Positions 12,977 to 24,976 of a stretch of 64,000 nt of DNA are shown here, one piece after another (within the stretch, counting starts at the first letter, position 1; the number at the start of each line of letters is the position of its first letter). The position numbers were made by a program, and so were the translations under genes. The notes under the pieces were generated by a model. The model ran no database searches. It saw only the letters and a list, made by a program, of their open reading frames with translations, and was not told the DNA's origin. This stretch comes from Promerops cafer. Its lineage: Eukaryota > Chordata > Aves > Passeriformes > Nectariniidae. The stretch spans positions 138,385 through 202,384 of the forward strand of contig VZSE01008496.1 in the NCBI GenBank assembly GCA_013398275.1. Direction: 5' to 3'.

Positions 12977-15255
12977 GTGGATGTCTCCTAGAATCACAGA
13001 AGAACAGAATATGCTGAGTTGGAAGGGACCCACAAGGATCATCACTTCCAAGTCCTGGCCCTGCACGGGTCACCCCAAGAGTCACACCTGTGCCTGAGAG
13101 CATTGTCCAAACACTTCTTGAACTCTTGTCAGGCTGCTGCTGTGAACACTGCCTGGGAGCCAGAGCCTGTTCCAGTGCTTGACCACCCTCTGGCTGGAGA
13201 ACCTTTTCCTGATATCCAGCCTAAATACTCCCATGACACAACTTCAGGCCGTTCCCTCAGGTCCTGTCACTGGTCACTGGTCACCACAGAGAAGAGATTA
13301 GTGTCTGCCTCTCCTTTGGGCCTTCTCTAATAGTTTAATGTCCTTCTCATACCATGGTACCCAAAACTCCTCCCAGTACTCCAAGTGAAGTGAGGCCATC
13401 CCAATGCAGAGCAGAACAGGACACTGTGAGAGACAGTATTGAAAGCTTTACTGAAATGCAGAAAGATCACATCAACTGGCTTCCCTTGATCACCTAGGTG
13501 GATTACCTTGTCAGAAAAGGAAATAAGATTTGATGAGCAGGACTTTCCTCTCATGAAGCCATGCTGGCTGTGACTAATGACTTCTTTGTCTTTCAGGTGT
13601 TTTTCAATGCCTCCCAGGATGACTTTTTTGATGATTTTACAGGGCACTGAACTAAGACTGACAGAACTGTAGTTTCCAAGGTCCTCTTTCTTGCCCTTCT
13701 TGAAAACTGGGAGAAGCTCAGGTGGTGGGTTTCCAGTCCCAGAGTTTGCCACCTCTCCGAATTGCCAAAGCCATGCAAAAATCATCAAAAGGGGCTTAGC
13801 AATGACATCAACTAGGTCTTCAAGGATTCATGGATTAATCAGACCCCACAAATTTGTAAGGATCCAGCCAGAGCAGCAGATCTTGCACAATTTTAGGGTC
13901 AGCTGGGAGCTATCATTCTCACAGTCATGGTCCTCCAGCTCAGGGTGCTGAGACGCTGTTGTTCCTTCATCCATGTTGAAGAAAGAGACAAAGAATGTGT
14001 CCAACACCTCTGCCTTGTCCATGCCCCTGTTTGTGAGGTGACCATACTCATCCTGTAATGATTTTTTACACTGCCTTTTGCCATTCAACTCTAGCTGAGC
14101 TTTGGCTGCATGAATTTTTCCCTACAGTGGTGTATTGTTCCCGTGTCACCTGACCTTGCTTCCACTTGTCAGACACCTTCCTTTATTGCCTTATTTCCAG
14201 GAGAACATCCCTGCTCAGCCAAGGTGGCCTTCTGCCTCACCTGCTTGACTTCTGACATTTGGGAATTTCCTGCTCCTGTGCACTAAGAAGGTGATATTTA
14301 TAAAGTGAGCAGCGCTGACAGACCACTGCACCTGCAGAAACTTCTTCACAGAAGGACTTCACTTATTAATTCCCTGAGCAGCCTGAAGTCTGTTCTCCTC
14401 ATGTCCAGAGTTGAGGTTTTGCTGGCACTTTTCCTCATGTCAACAGAGATTTTAATCTCTTTGTGGTTGCTGTGACAAGATGGCCCCTATCTCCACTTTG
14501 TTCACAAATCCACCCTGTTGACAAGCAGCAAATCAAGAACAGCATCCTTCTGAGTCAGCCCCCTTAGGACATGTTCCACAAATAAAGTTATCATCCAGGT
14601 TTTTGAAACCTTTTGGCTCAGGTTGTATCAGCTGTGTGACACTCCTAGTTGATTTCTGGCAAGCTGAATTCCCTCAAAAGGACAAGGGCCTTTAACATGG
14701 AAGCATCCCTTATTTCCTCAAAGAGTAATTCATCAATGCCATTGTCCTGGCCAGGAGGTCTATAGCAGACTTCCCTGATGACATGCAGATTGTTTGCACC
14801 TTGATTCCTACCCAGAGGTTCTCAACAGTGCCATTGCCACCTGTGAGCTCCATACATTCTACCACTTCCCTTACATACAGTGCCACCTCTGTGCTTTTTC
14901 TGCCCTGCCTATCCCTCCTGAAGAGCTTGTAACCATCCAACAGGGCACTTCAGTCACAGGACTCATCCCACCATGTTTCACTTATGTCATATCCCTGGGA
15001 GTGGGTCAAAGCCTCAAGCTCCTCTTCTTTGTTCCTCTTTTGAATGCATTAGTGTAGAAACATTTCCACATGTGGTACTTTGTAGCCAAAACACAGTGAA
15101 GCAAATTGAAGGTTCCCATTAGCGCTCATTTCCTCAAGATTTGGCACACCATCCCATTGCTCATCAGTGGCGAGCCTGGTTTTGTCTCTTTCCCCCTCCC
15201 AAGCTAGTTTAGAGCTCTGTCCATGAGCCCCTCTAGCTCCTGTGCTAGTGTCGCA
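12977..15255 (-). mobile_element. CR1 LINE, about 2.3 kb, with broken ORF2
   Basis: The element lies in reverse, with its 3' end at about 12977-13020 (AGAATCACAG... GAGTTGGAAGGGACCCACAAGG). Moving right come the 3' UTR (to about 13300), a short end-of-ORF2 piece, reverse transcriptase sequence (about 13400-13790, including PVFKKGKKEDLGNYSSVSL and FSKAFNTVSH), the RT-to-endonuclease linker (about 13830-14300), and part of the endonuclease domain (about 14710-14940). Sequence from around the start of ORF2 extends to about 15255. The reading frame is broken by stops and frameshifts, and the RT palm segment carrying the catalytic double aspartate appears deleted. The copy is dead and 5'-truncated. 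Confidence 0.92.
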
Positions 15256-18200
15256 TACTTAAATGAAGAAATGACTTTCCACTTTTTCGATTAAGCTTTT
15301 TTGGACATTAAAAATTATTTGCACTGCTTCCTCATGCTACTTGATCCTTCTTTAGTCAGAGACTCTTCCAGGCTAGATATACTTTTTGGACAAGATTTGT
15401 CTTAATCATCACTGTCAATGGCTGTGAAGATGCCTTTGGCATAATTGGTCCCTGGACTTCTCAAATGCCTCAGTTCCCTTGGTTTGCTTGTTATGCAGAA
15501 ATTATTCTCTTAAGGAGAGCTAAAAAGCATATGGCATTCTGCTTTTGAACTAGTTCAAGAATTACTTCAGATAGGCAGCTGAACTAATTTCAAGTCCATA
15601 AAAGCCGATAGTTTTTCCACTAGTTTCCACGAGCTCTGCATGTTTTTGCTACTGAAAAGCATCTTTTTAAATGGACTCAGGACTTGTTTTCTTTCATTTC
15701 TAATCAGCACTGCAGAATAATTTTGCAGAATAATTTTACAGAATTCATGTTGTTCATATTGTTTTCCATTTGAAACCACAAAGATCTCTTTCACAAGGGA
15801 TTCATATCTAAACCATTCTGTAGGGTCATATGAGTTAGTTTCTGCATAGAAGTCCCCAAATGCACAGAAAGGAAAAGAAACACTTCCTAAAGCCTCCCAT
15901 TATATTTGACTCAATCTCAATATCCAGTTTGTTTACACTGTTTCAAAGTAAACACTTCCTAAACCAAATCCTAATCTCCCAACACAATTTTAACGTATCT
16001 GCTAGAGTTCACTGCATTTTAGCTACAAAACAAGTTTTTATTTGAAAATATACCCTCAAAATACTCAGGTTTCATGGTAATTAAGATCATCAATAGTGCT
16101 ATTTACACCCTTCTGTTGCCATTTGTTACTTTCAAACACTCATGTTGCTTTCTCTTCAGAATATTCCCCATAATTTACTTTAGAACATTTTCCTATTTCT
16201 TATTCAGAGTTCTTTATAATGAGTTTATGAAAAGATTAACATTAGTACTGTGACACCACATCACATTTTAAATGCACACTGAGGCAGCTTTCTAACTTTA
16301 CTTTCCTAGTACAGTTTCTTCCAAGTCTGGTGATGAAAAGGCCTAAGTAGCAACTCTTCCTCCATCCCACACTATGCAGCCAGGTGGAAATCAAAGGGAG
16401 TGGACATCTGTGCCTCTTGCATCTTTGAACTCTTTAACATATTAGCATTTCAGCTGAACTTCTTATTCTTAGATGTTTCACATCATAATATTTTCACAAG
16501 AGTCAAGAGTTCTCAAATTTATGTGCACGTCTATGCCTTGTGACCAATTTGGCAGTGTTTCTCAGCTCTCCTTTCCAACAGCTGTATTGCTGTAGCTAAA
16601 TGGGATCAAGAAAGGAATCTCAACACAGAAATTTGATGTTCATGGAAAATCAATGGCATAAAACTCCAAACTGGGAAAATACATTAGCACATCATTCAAG
16701 GCTATACTGGCTGGATTTCTGCTTTTCTTCATATGTTTTAACTGACTAGTTTAGCAGCAACTTAATACCTAAGTACCTTTCTTCTATTTCTCCTGTTGCA
16801 GTTGATGTGGTGTCTCTTTTCTCCTTTGTGAGTAATTACTGTTCTAGTGAATCTTAGTTAGGAAATTGATTTTTCACAAATGTATTAGCAAATGTTTTCC
16901 GGGTTTATTAATTTCTTACTGGAAGTTAAATGTGCACAGGGAGTTTTGCCAGTACAATACTTATTAAAAGATTACTCCATCTCCTTGATCAATCACTAAC
17001 AAAGAAGTAAAATTTGGGTTGGCATAACAGTCTTTTGGAAGAGAATGTTTTCCACACACCCACATATTCACATACGCTCTCATCCAAGCAGCTCCCCCTC
17101 CTGTCACCAATCATTTTTTTACAGATATGAAGACAATTTCTTTTCATTTAATACTGCTATTTTCTGAGGTATTTTTAATTAAGTTATTGGTCCCAGATTT
17201 CTTCAGTATTTTCTGTAGTTCTTAAGTTTTTGTAAAGGACTGAATCAAATCACTAGTTTAATCCAGATTGCACTGACTGCTGTCAGTCCTTTCATTTCTC
17301 ATGGTTGACCACATTGATCCAGTATCTTCATATGTTCTTAATACACTCATTCTTCATACACTGATGCCAGTTATTTTTTTTTTTAGTTCTGTTAATTTTG
17401 ACAAGCTCATCTTCCTACTGCCTTTTGTGCCTTAAGGGAAGGTAAGTACACCTTTTATTAATTTTTTTTCATCACAATTAATTTAATAACTTTAAAAATG
17501 CCAATCTTGCCTAGCCCATGCCTTTATTCTTTTTCAGTTATTGATTTACTTTCTTAATTTAAACACTGATTCTTACCCTTGCAGCTTGGCCTTCTACACA
17601 GACAGGTCTCTGCTATCCATACTTACTACTTTCTTCCCTGGACTTTCCTCTGACCACAGACCCTGACACAACTTCAGTTCCCTCCCGGCTGATCTTTATA
17701 CCTGAGTCTTTGATTCTGCCCTTCCTTTGTGCTCTTTTTAAGCCTCTTAGGCTTCCAGGCCTGTGCCTGAATTAGCCACAGCATACAAAGGTGTGTAACA
17801 CAGTAAAACTTCTGAATCATTTCTCACTGCAAGAAAATCCAGGAAGTCATTTGCAGAGGAACAGGCAAAATAGCATGCACACCATTTTCTCGGAAACACT
17901 CAGCCAAAATAGTTCAATACAATCATTATGCGACAGGACATATATCACATTCTAGCTCAAAATATATTTACCAGGAAAAAACACTTAGTGCATGTTTTTC
18001 AACCTGAAGTGTATCTCAACAATTCTCGGAAAAGAGAGTCTCTTTAAAAAAGCTTAATTAACAGCAGATTTTAACTCCCTGTAAGGCAGTTCGACCATCC
18101 TTTAAACAATGCTGAAGTGGCCTGAAACATAAAAAAAAAATGAAAGGTAAAGACCATCAGCTCTATTCTGTATGGATAATCTTTTTTTTTCCCTTACACT

Positions 18201-18996
18201 GATCAAGAATTTTTAATATAAGACAAGGAAATTGTTTACAATAGAAAACCATGAACACTTCAGAATCCATCATTTTAGCAAGCCAAAAGACTTAGAGAAT
18301 TGAAAGATAGGTTAAAAGGATTCTTATATTCATTTGATCATAAAGAATTTACACCCTACTCATTTCCTACAATTTTTCAGAGCACTGCCTGGTTTTGTTT
18401 TCCAGCTTGCATCCTGGCAACAACAAACACACCTTCATTTACTTAGCAGCTATTGTTGATCATTAGGGACTTAGCACAATGGTTTGGTGTTTGGTGGGTT
18501 TTTTTAACTGTTCATGAAATATGTTGCTTAAAAAGACTGTTCAAATAAATGATAGCTTTATAAACAAAGAGTAAGCATAATATTGTTACTGAATGCAAGA
18601 ATACAGTTGTGTATGAAGCCATTCTCAGTAATTGCTAATTTATGTAAATTTGAGCCCTTGGGGAATGAATATTAAGGAAAATTGCTTTAAAAATAAATAC
18701 CTTAAAGATCAGATGTCAACGTAAGTTGAAGAGTCTGACACAGGTTATCAAAGTTCAGTTCTAGCAGCTGCAGTAATTTGAAGAGATAAAGACTGGGAGC
18801 TTGTAAATAAAAACCTTTCTATTCTTTCCTTCCTAACAACCGTGGACTTCACAACAGACAGCAAGTTTTTTAAAGTGCAACTTACCCAGAAAGGGTCTAG
18901 CAAGATTATGATAAAAGGGTAATAAATTTTTTGATCACACTCTTGATTTTTTCTCTTTTTCTAGTATTTCTTTTATTTACAATAACCATTAAAAAG

Positions 18997-19034
<38 letters not shown>

Positions 19035-22000
19035 GGGAAGTTAAGCTACCCTCACTGCTTCACAGCAAGTTCTGCACTTGCAGGAAATGGGACTGACAGC
19101 TTACTCTGGCACTGCCAGACACCCACATTTTAGGACCGTTGTCAGCAGCTTCTAATTTTTGTGAAATTTTGCTAATTTTTTCAGTTTCTGTGGGCAGAAA
19201 GTATCTCAAAATAATGTTCCACTTTCCTGTTGAATGGTATTAAAAATCTGGTGTCCCCCAGTAACACTGTGATGTTGTCAAACCTGAATGTTATCGAATA
19301 ACAGAGTTATCTGTTAAGTTCATGAATACAGAATCTGCTCAGCAGCAGCACTGGCTCTAGAGGAAACCATCTAGGTCACAAGAATTGAATAGTGTTACAT
19401 TTCTTTAGGTTATCTAAGAGATCTGAGATTAGTTATACAAAAAAACACTAAAAAAAAAGTGTGTTCCCTTACCTGAGCCATTGTCCTTCCAGCTATAAAA
19501 TGGGAACAGAACGGCTAAATTCTGCAGCTATTTTTTTTTCTAGGTAAGTTTCTCAGGTTCATGTAATTCAACAAGAACTATTGAAAAGCAAGGAGAAAAA
19601 TCATTTTATTGTCTTCAGAGCAGACTGACTTTTAGGCTATAATTATTACTTGGGAGGTCATTAACTGAGTGCTGCCTACACCTATCCTATGCAAAGAGAG
19701 TGGAAGATACACATGCAGTCTGAAACAGAGAAGATTATCATAAATATAGCTACACAAAGAGGTTGAATGATATTGTACAGACAGCCCTAATTTTGCCATT
19801 TTGGGGTACATGACATGTATTATTAATAATGTTTTCTGGTACTCATTCCATGCAATTTGGTATTGCAAATATTCCTAAATACATACATTTGTCAAACTAG
19901 TTTGGAAAAATAAAATCCATTAAGATACTGGATCCCCAAAAAGACTTTTATTTACAGAGAGTGAATCTTGGTCCTTTCTTCTTGTCCACAATGAGGACCA
20001 CATAACAATTATTTTGTGCAATGTTATACAAGATATTGTCACCTTTCTTCTAGGAGATCTTGTCAGGCCAAGATCTGTATTTTTCCTAGCTCTTCTGACC
20101 AACATTAACATGCCTCACCTCAACTTGTGTTGAAAAAGAGTCCAAAGGAAAAAAGGAAATTTGCCCAAGGCTTCAAACACCCTTAAGCTGTGCTCATTCT
20201 TCCAAAGGTTGGACTGAAAAACACTCAGGGCATGGATAAGGACCTAGATGGAAAGGGATGGAGAAAATTATCTCAGGCTTTCTTTCACAGCACCATGTCT
20301 GCCTGCAGTGGAAAATCACAGCAGAGAAAAGGCACAGATGGATTTTATAATGATACAGAAAGAATGAATAGTCTACTCTATCACCTAGGGGCCTGAATTT
20401 TCATCAGGACATATTGACTTGATTTTCCAGGAAAATGTCCCTCAGAAGGTCACAGCCTGATGAAGCAAAGAAACAACTCAAGAGCCGCCCCCGCCTTCAT
20501 TAAGGTATGAACCTCAGGAGCTCTCTGGGGATCTGCTGACTCCCCTCCAGGCAACAACACTTTTCAGCTCACAACAAGTTTCACACACAGGTTTGCCATA
20601 TCTGATCACTAAAGCTGATGTGCCACAGCTCCTGCTCTGAGTGGCCAAGGGCTTTGTGCTGACTGCCAAGCCTGAGGCAGGAGTGCTGGTAGTCCTTCAA
20701 CTCTTTCATGCCCTCCCTCCAACTATGCCCTGCCACAGTAATCTCAGAGAAAAACTGGAGAGCAGCCCAAATATTTCACAAATGTTTTCCCTCCCCTTTT
20801 GCAAATTCCCAGATGCAAAGAAAAGCATAATAAAGGAAAGATAAAAGAAAGATAAGGGTAGAGCTGCACTGTGCAGATGTACATTGCAGTGAAATCAAAA
20901 CACTGATAGATATTCTTCACCATATTTTTTTCTTGTGCAATTAGGAAGTTTTAAAGTATCAAAAGCCCCTTCTTTGTTTTTCTTTTCTCCCCCAGTTATG
21001 CATTTTCACTGACACTCCACTTTCTATTCAGTCAGTGAGTATGTCTCAGCAAGTCATAGTCCATTTCTTGTCTTCTGTTTTTTCCTATTACTCTGCAATA
21101 GTAGTAAATATCTTTTATCTTCCTTTCTAATCAGCCAGCATCTGGTGCATCATATTAATAGGCAAGTACAAGAAAAGGCTCCCTTTAAAATATACTCTTT
21201 TGAAAAGTGTACATAAGGAATCTAGACTAATGAAAAACACAAAGCTGGGCACATCACGATCACTGAACAGTTTGTTTGTTATAAAGATCTAAAGCTGGTA
21301 ATCTCTAAGAGGCTCTCCATATTAATCACTCTGTTTACAGCTCACAGTCTGTACACCGTAGACAGGATCCTTGATTCATTACAGCTTATTAGAGTGTTAC
21401 TGAATAATGTGTTTCTTGTCCTTCTGAAACTTAGTGTCCTTTTTTCACACAGGTCTGCTTTTTTTTGTGGAGGTGTTGGCACAGTGAGAACTGGCTTTAT
21501 CGTTCATATGTTACAATATTCCAAATAACACATAGCTTTTCTGCTCCTCATTGTTCATCTGCGTAGCTCAAGAACTCTTCTGATCTTACCAGCCTTTCAA
21601 AGTTTTGCTAGGCCATTTCAAAGGGTTATTTTGATTCTGAGCAAGGTGTGAGCTGTTTGAAAGAAGTCCTTTCCCACTTAACTACAACTTTGAAATGTCA
21701 CTAATTCTCCAATTGGGATCCTACTATTTTAATTTTTGTGTGACCAAAGACCACAGCAGTGATAAATAATTGCCATAGAGACAAACACATTTAAAAAACC
21801 CCACAGGTAACAGCACCAGGTTTCCCTAATTGTCCTGTGTAGTGTTGTGAAAGAGGCAATGGGCCAGGTGTCACTACTGACCTTCAGGAAGCAGATCTGC
21901 AGAATATATTAGATTTTTTATAAGGCAAAGGATCATTTTTGTTCTGGCAACCACTTTTCTCCATATATCCCAAGCCCTGCTTTCTAGACTTGACAGCTGG

Positions 22001-23916
22001 ACCAGCATCATATGCTGACAATATGACTTATTATTTGAAAAGCATCAAGCACAAAAAAAAAAAAGAAAAAAAAAATTCTGCTGGAGCTCTGACAAAGTAG
22101 TAACATAAATAATTGTAATTCACTGTGAATCCTCTTTCCCGGGAAGACATAGAAAGAGCCATGAAAGAGCTGTTACGCTTCCATCTAAGCCCTAACAATA
22201 AATATTTGCAGTTCTGAGTCCTCTGCCTCTTAGTGGCAGATCTAACCTAATTTACTTTGTCTGTTTGAACTGGGGAGGCACATAAATCAGCAGTGTGGCC
22301 TATGTGCCCTGTTGATGCTTCTCTGACCTGGGTCCCAGTGTCCCCTTCTGCTTTTTAGACAAAGTGCCTTCGGCACTAACACCAGAAGCAGTATAAAAGA
22401 TCAGCGTCCATATTTCAATTAAGCAACTGGGAAAATTAGATGAAGAGAAGGGAAAGAAAATATGTGCCTGAGTGAAGGGACTTTAATTTCAAGGGTGTTT
22501 TTTGAGTAACTCAGCAGCTGAGAAGAGACCAAATCCTCTCAGAGGTACCTAATACTGACAGTCTGTATGTTGCTTCTCAGCTGGGTGGTTTATAATTTCC
22601 CCTCTAGGTGTACTAAATCTAACCAGGGGGATACTCTATGGTTTCTTGGCTCAGCCAGTCTCCTAGACATGAAGGGCCTCTAGTGGCTGCTGCTCTCCTT
22701 ATATTAAAACTAACTCCTAACTCAGGCTTTTAAGGTGTTAAAACACCAGGCATTTTAGGATTATGTTTTGTCTATCATCTTTTATGCAGTCTTAATAAAT
22801 AAAGGTAAAAGGATACTGAACCATAGGATGCTGATGCTATTCCACATGTGACAGAGAATTATGGAAGGCCAGAGACTGTCTTTGCCACTTAAGGTCACCA
22901 CAGTATTTTATACGCCTGCATCTCCCTTATATATTCTTCTTCTGACCTTAACATCCCTCAATCACACAGTTAGAAGACTTTTCTTTTCAGAAAGGTCAAA
23001 AACAATTGAGACTTTTTCTTTTAACAGTTGATAGATTCCTAATTGAGCTAGCTTGTGAGAAACAGGGTAAGAATGCTTTACTTGCACTCTGCAGACATTG
23101 CAAAAAGACAGCTAATAGTAGCACTTTATTTCAGTATAACAGAGAAAGGCAAGATGTAAGAAGTTTGAAGCTGAAGTCAGCAAGCCTCAAACTCAAAATA
23201 ATGCAAGATTAACAGAAAGAACAATTAAACATTTAAGGAGATAACAGGATACAAAGAATTCCAAGTGGTAGAAAACAAGCATCAACACTGGTTGACTTTC
23301 CACATTAAACCCAGAAGGTCAAGCAGAAGTTAGTTAGGTCTAAATGTATCTTCACTAGGTGGAATTCTCTGATCCATATTCTAGGACAAAGAGACTAAAT
23401 GACTTCCTCTGGACTAAAAAATCATAAGAAAATGGATAGTATTTTTTGAGATGTGAGATCAGTAGTAGGAAGAGAGGAAGAAAATGAAAACACAGGGGAC
23501 ACAAAAGAGATAAACCATCTGTCTGAGAAAGGCTTCAGGATGCCATTACTGGATGGTAGACACTGTTATATGCAGTGAAGGGCATTCAGAACACTTTGAG
23601 ACAACCTATAGGACTCATCATCCCAAGATACAAAAGTCAACAAATCTGATGTACATGTCTTGTAGGTCAAAGTGTAGAAATAGAACTCATCTCTTGCCAT
23701 TGTTATTGACATTATGATAAGAGATATAAGCTCAACCTTTCACACATGATAATCTTACTTGACAGCTGCTCTGGGGCAGCCTTTGAATGAGTTACCCAAA
23801 AAGTGCATGAAGAAACCATAAGCAACAAGAAAACAGTAACTGGCTCTGTTAGCCTTGTTTTAAATGTTCACTCATTTGCAAAAGGCTTTTTAGTTGAAAG
23901 GTGTATTGGGTGTGTA
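15256..23916. other. Long non-coding stretch, no gene seen
   Basis: AT-rich DNA without a supported exon. It holds a 31-base pure A run at 18997-19027 and an interrupted A run near 22053-22075. The segment around 18630-18720 is AT-rich with an ATGTAAAT octamer-like motif, but nothing firm can be said of it. Confidence 0.5.
18997..19027. repeat. Poly(A) tract, 31 bases
   Basis: An uninterrupted run of A follows AAAAAG. No retroposed body is recognisable immediately upstream, so it may be a simple homopolymer rather than an element tail. Confidence 0.9.
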
Positions 23917-24976
23917 TGTCAAGGTTTTGGTTGTGGGCGGACTACAGGGGTGGCTTCTGTGAGAAGCTTCCTCCATTACCCCCTGATTCAAAGCCAGCTG
24001 GCCAAGTCTGGGCCCATCAGAAATGGTGGTAATGCTCCTGTGATGACATACTTAAGAACTAAAAAAAAATGCTATTGCACATATGTAATTGTGCCCAGAG
24101 AGGAGCAGAGTGAGAATATATGAGAGGAACAGCCCTGCAGACACCAAGATCAGTGCAGAAGGAGGGACAGGAGGTGCTCCAGGCACCAGAGCTGAGGTTC
24201 CCCTGCAGCCCGTGGTGCAGCCCATGGTGAGGCAGCTGTGCCCCTGCAGCCCATGGAGGTCCCAGGGGATGCAGAGATCCACCTGCAGCCCCTGGAGGAG
24301 ACCCAGGCCAGAGCAGGTGGATGCCTGAGAGGAGGCTGTGACCCTGTGGGGGGCCTGTGCTGGAGCAGGGTCCCGGCAGACCCATGGAGAGAGGAGCCCA
24401 CACTGAACAACACTTCCTCATAGGAACTGGGTAACTTGTGACCTCAGGGAGTCCACACCAGCCGTGTGGACACAGGCTGTGGCTAAAGGTCTGCACCCTG
24501 TGGAAGAAGGACCCACATTGCAGCAGTCTGTGGAGAACTGTTGTCCATGTGAAGGATTTACATTGAAGAAGTTCATGGAGAACTGTCTCCCGTGGGAGAG
24601 CTGCAGCAGGTGAAGGATTCCTTTCCCTGAGCAGAGCCAGGGACAAGGTGTGATGAACTGACCACAACCCCCATTCCCTGCTTCCTTGCACCACTGGGTG
24701 GGAGTAGAGTTGGAAGAGAGGGAGGGGTGGGAGGAAAGTGGTTTTAAGGTCTTATTTTATTCTAATTATCCTGGTCCATTTTTTTTAGTAATAAATTCAA
24801 TTAATATCTCTAATTCTAGCTTGTTTTGCCTGTGACAGTATTTGGTGAGTGATCTCTCCCCCACCTTACCTCAGATGATGAACCCTTTGTTATATTTTCT
24901 CTCCCCTGTTCAGCTGCAGAGGGGAGTGACAGGCTTTGGTGAGTGCCTGGCGTCCAGCCAGGGTCAACCCACTACA
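23917..24976 (+). mobile_element. Diverged solo LTR, endogenous retrovirus (ERVL-like), ~1.06 kb
   Basis: The element appears to begin TGTCAAGGTTTTGGTTGTGG and end near GGGTCAACCCACTACA, matching a long LTR type common in songbird genomes as I remember it. A weak TATA-like ACATACTTAAGAA lies at about 24046. The central part repeats CTGCAGCCC(G/A/C)TGG modules (about 24203, 24244, 24282). An AATAAA lies at 24790-24795, followed by a U3/R/U5-like 3' part with TGGTGAGTGATCTCTCCC. No internal gag or pol sequence flanks it, so it is solo. I see no clear target-site duplication, so the ends are approximate. The subfamily name is uncertain. Confidence 0.85.

Noticed and set aside
13019..13330. 103-residue + strand open frame
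   Set aside because: It is antisense to the CR1 3' UTR.
24059..24694. 211-residue - strand open frame
   Set aside because: It lies wholly inside the diverged LTR, antisense to it, and has no retroviral or cellular domain.
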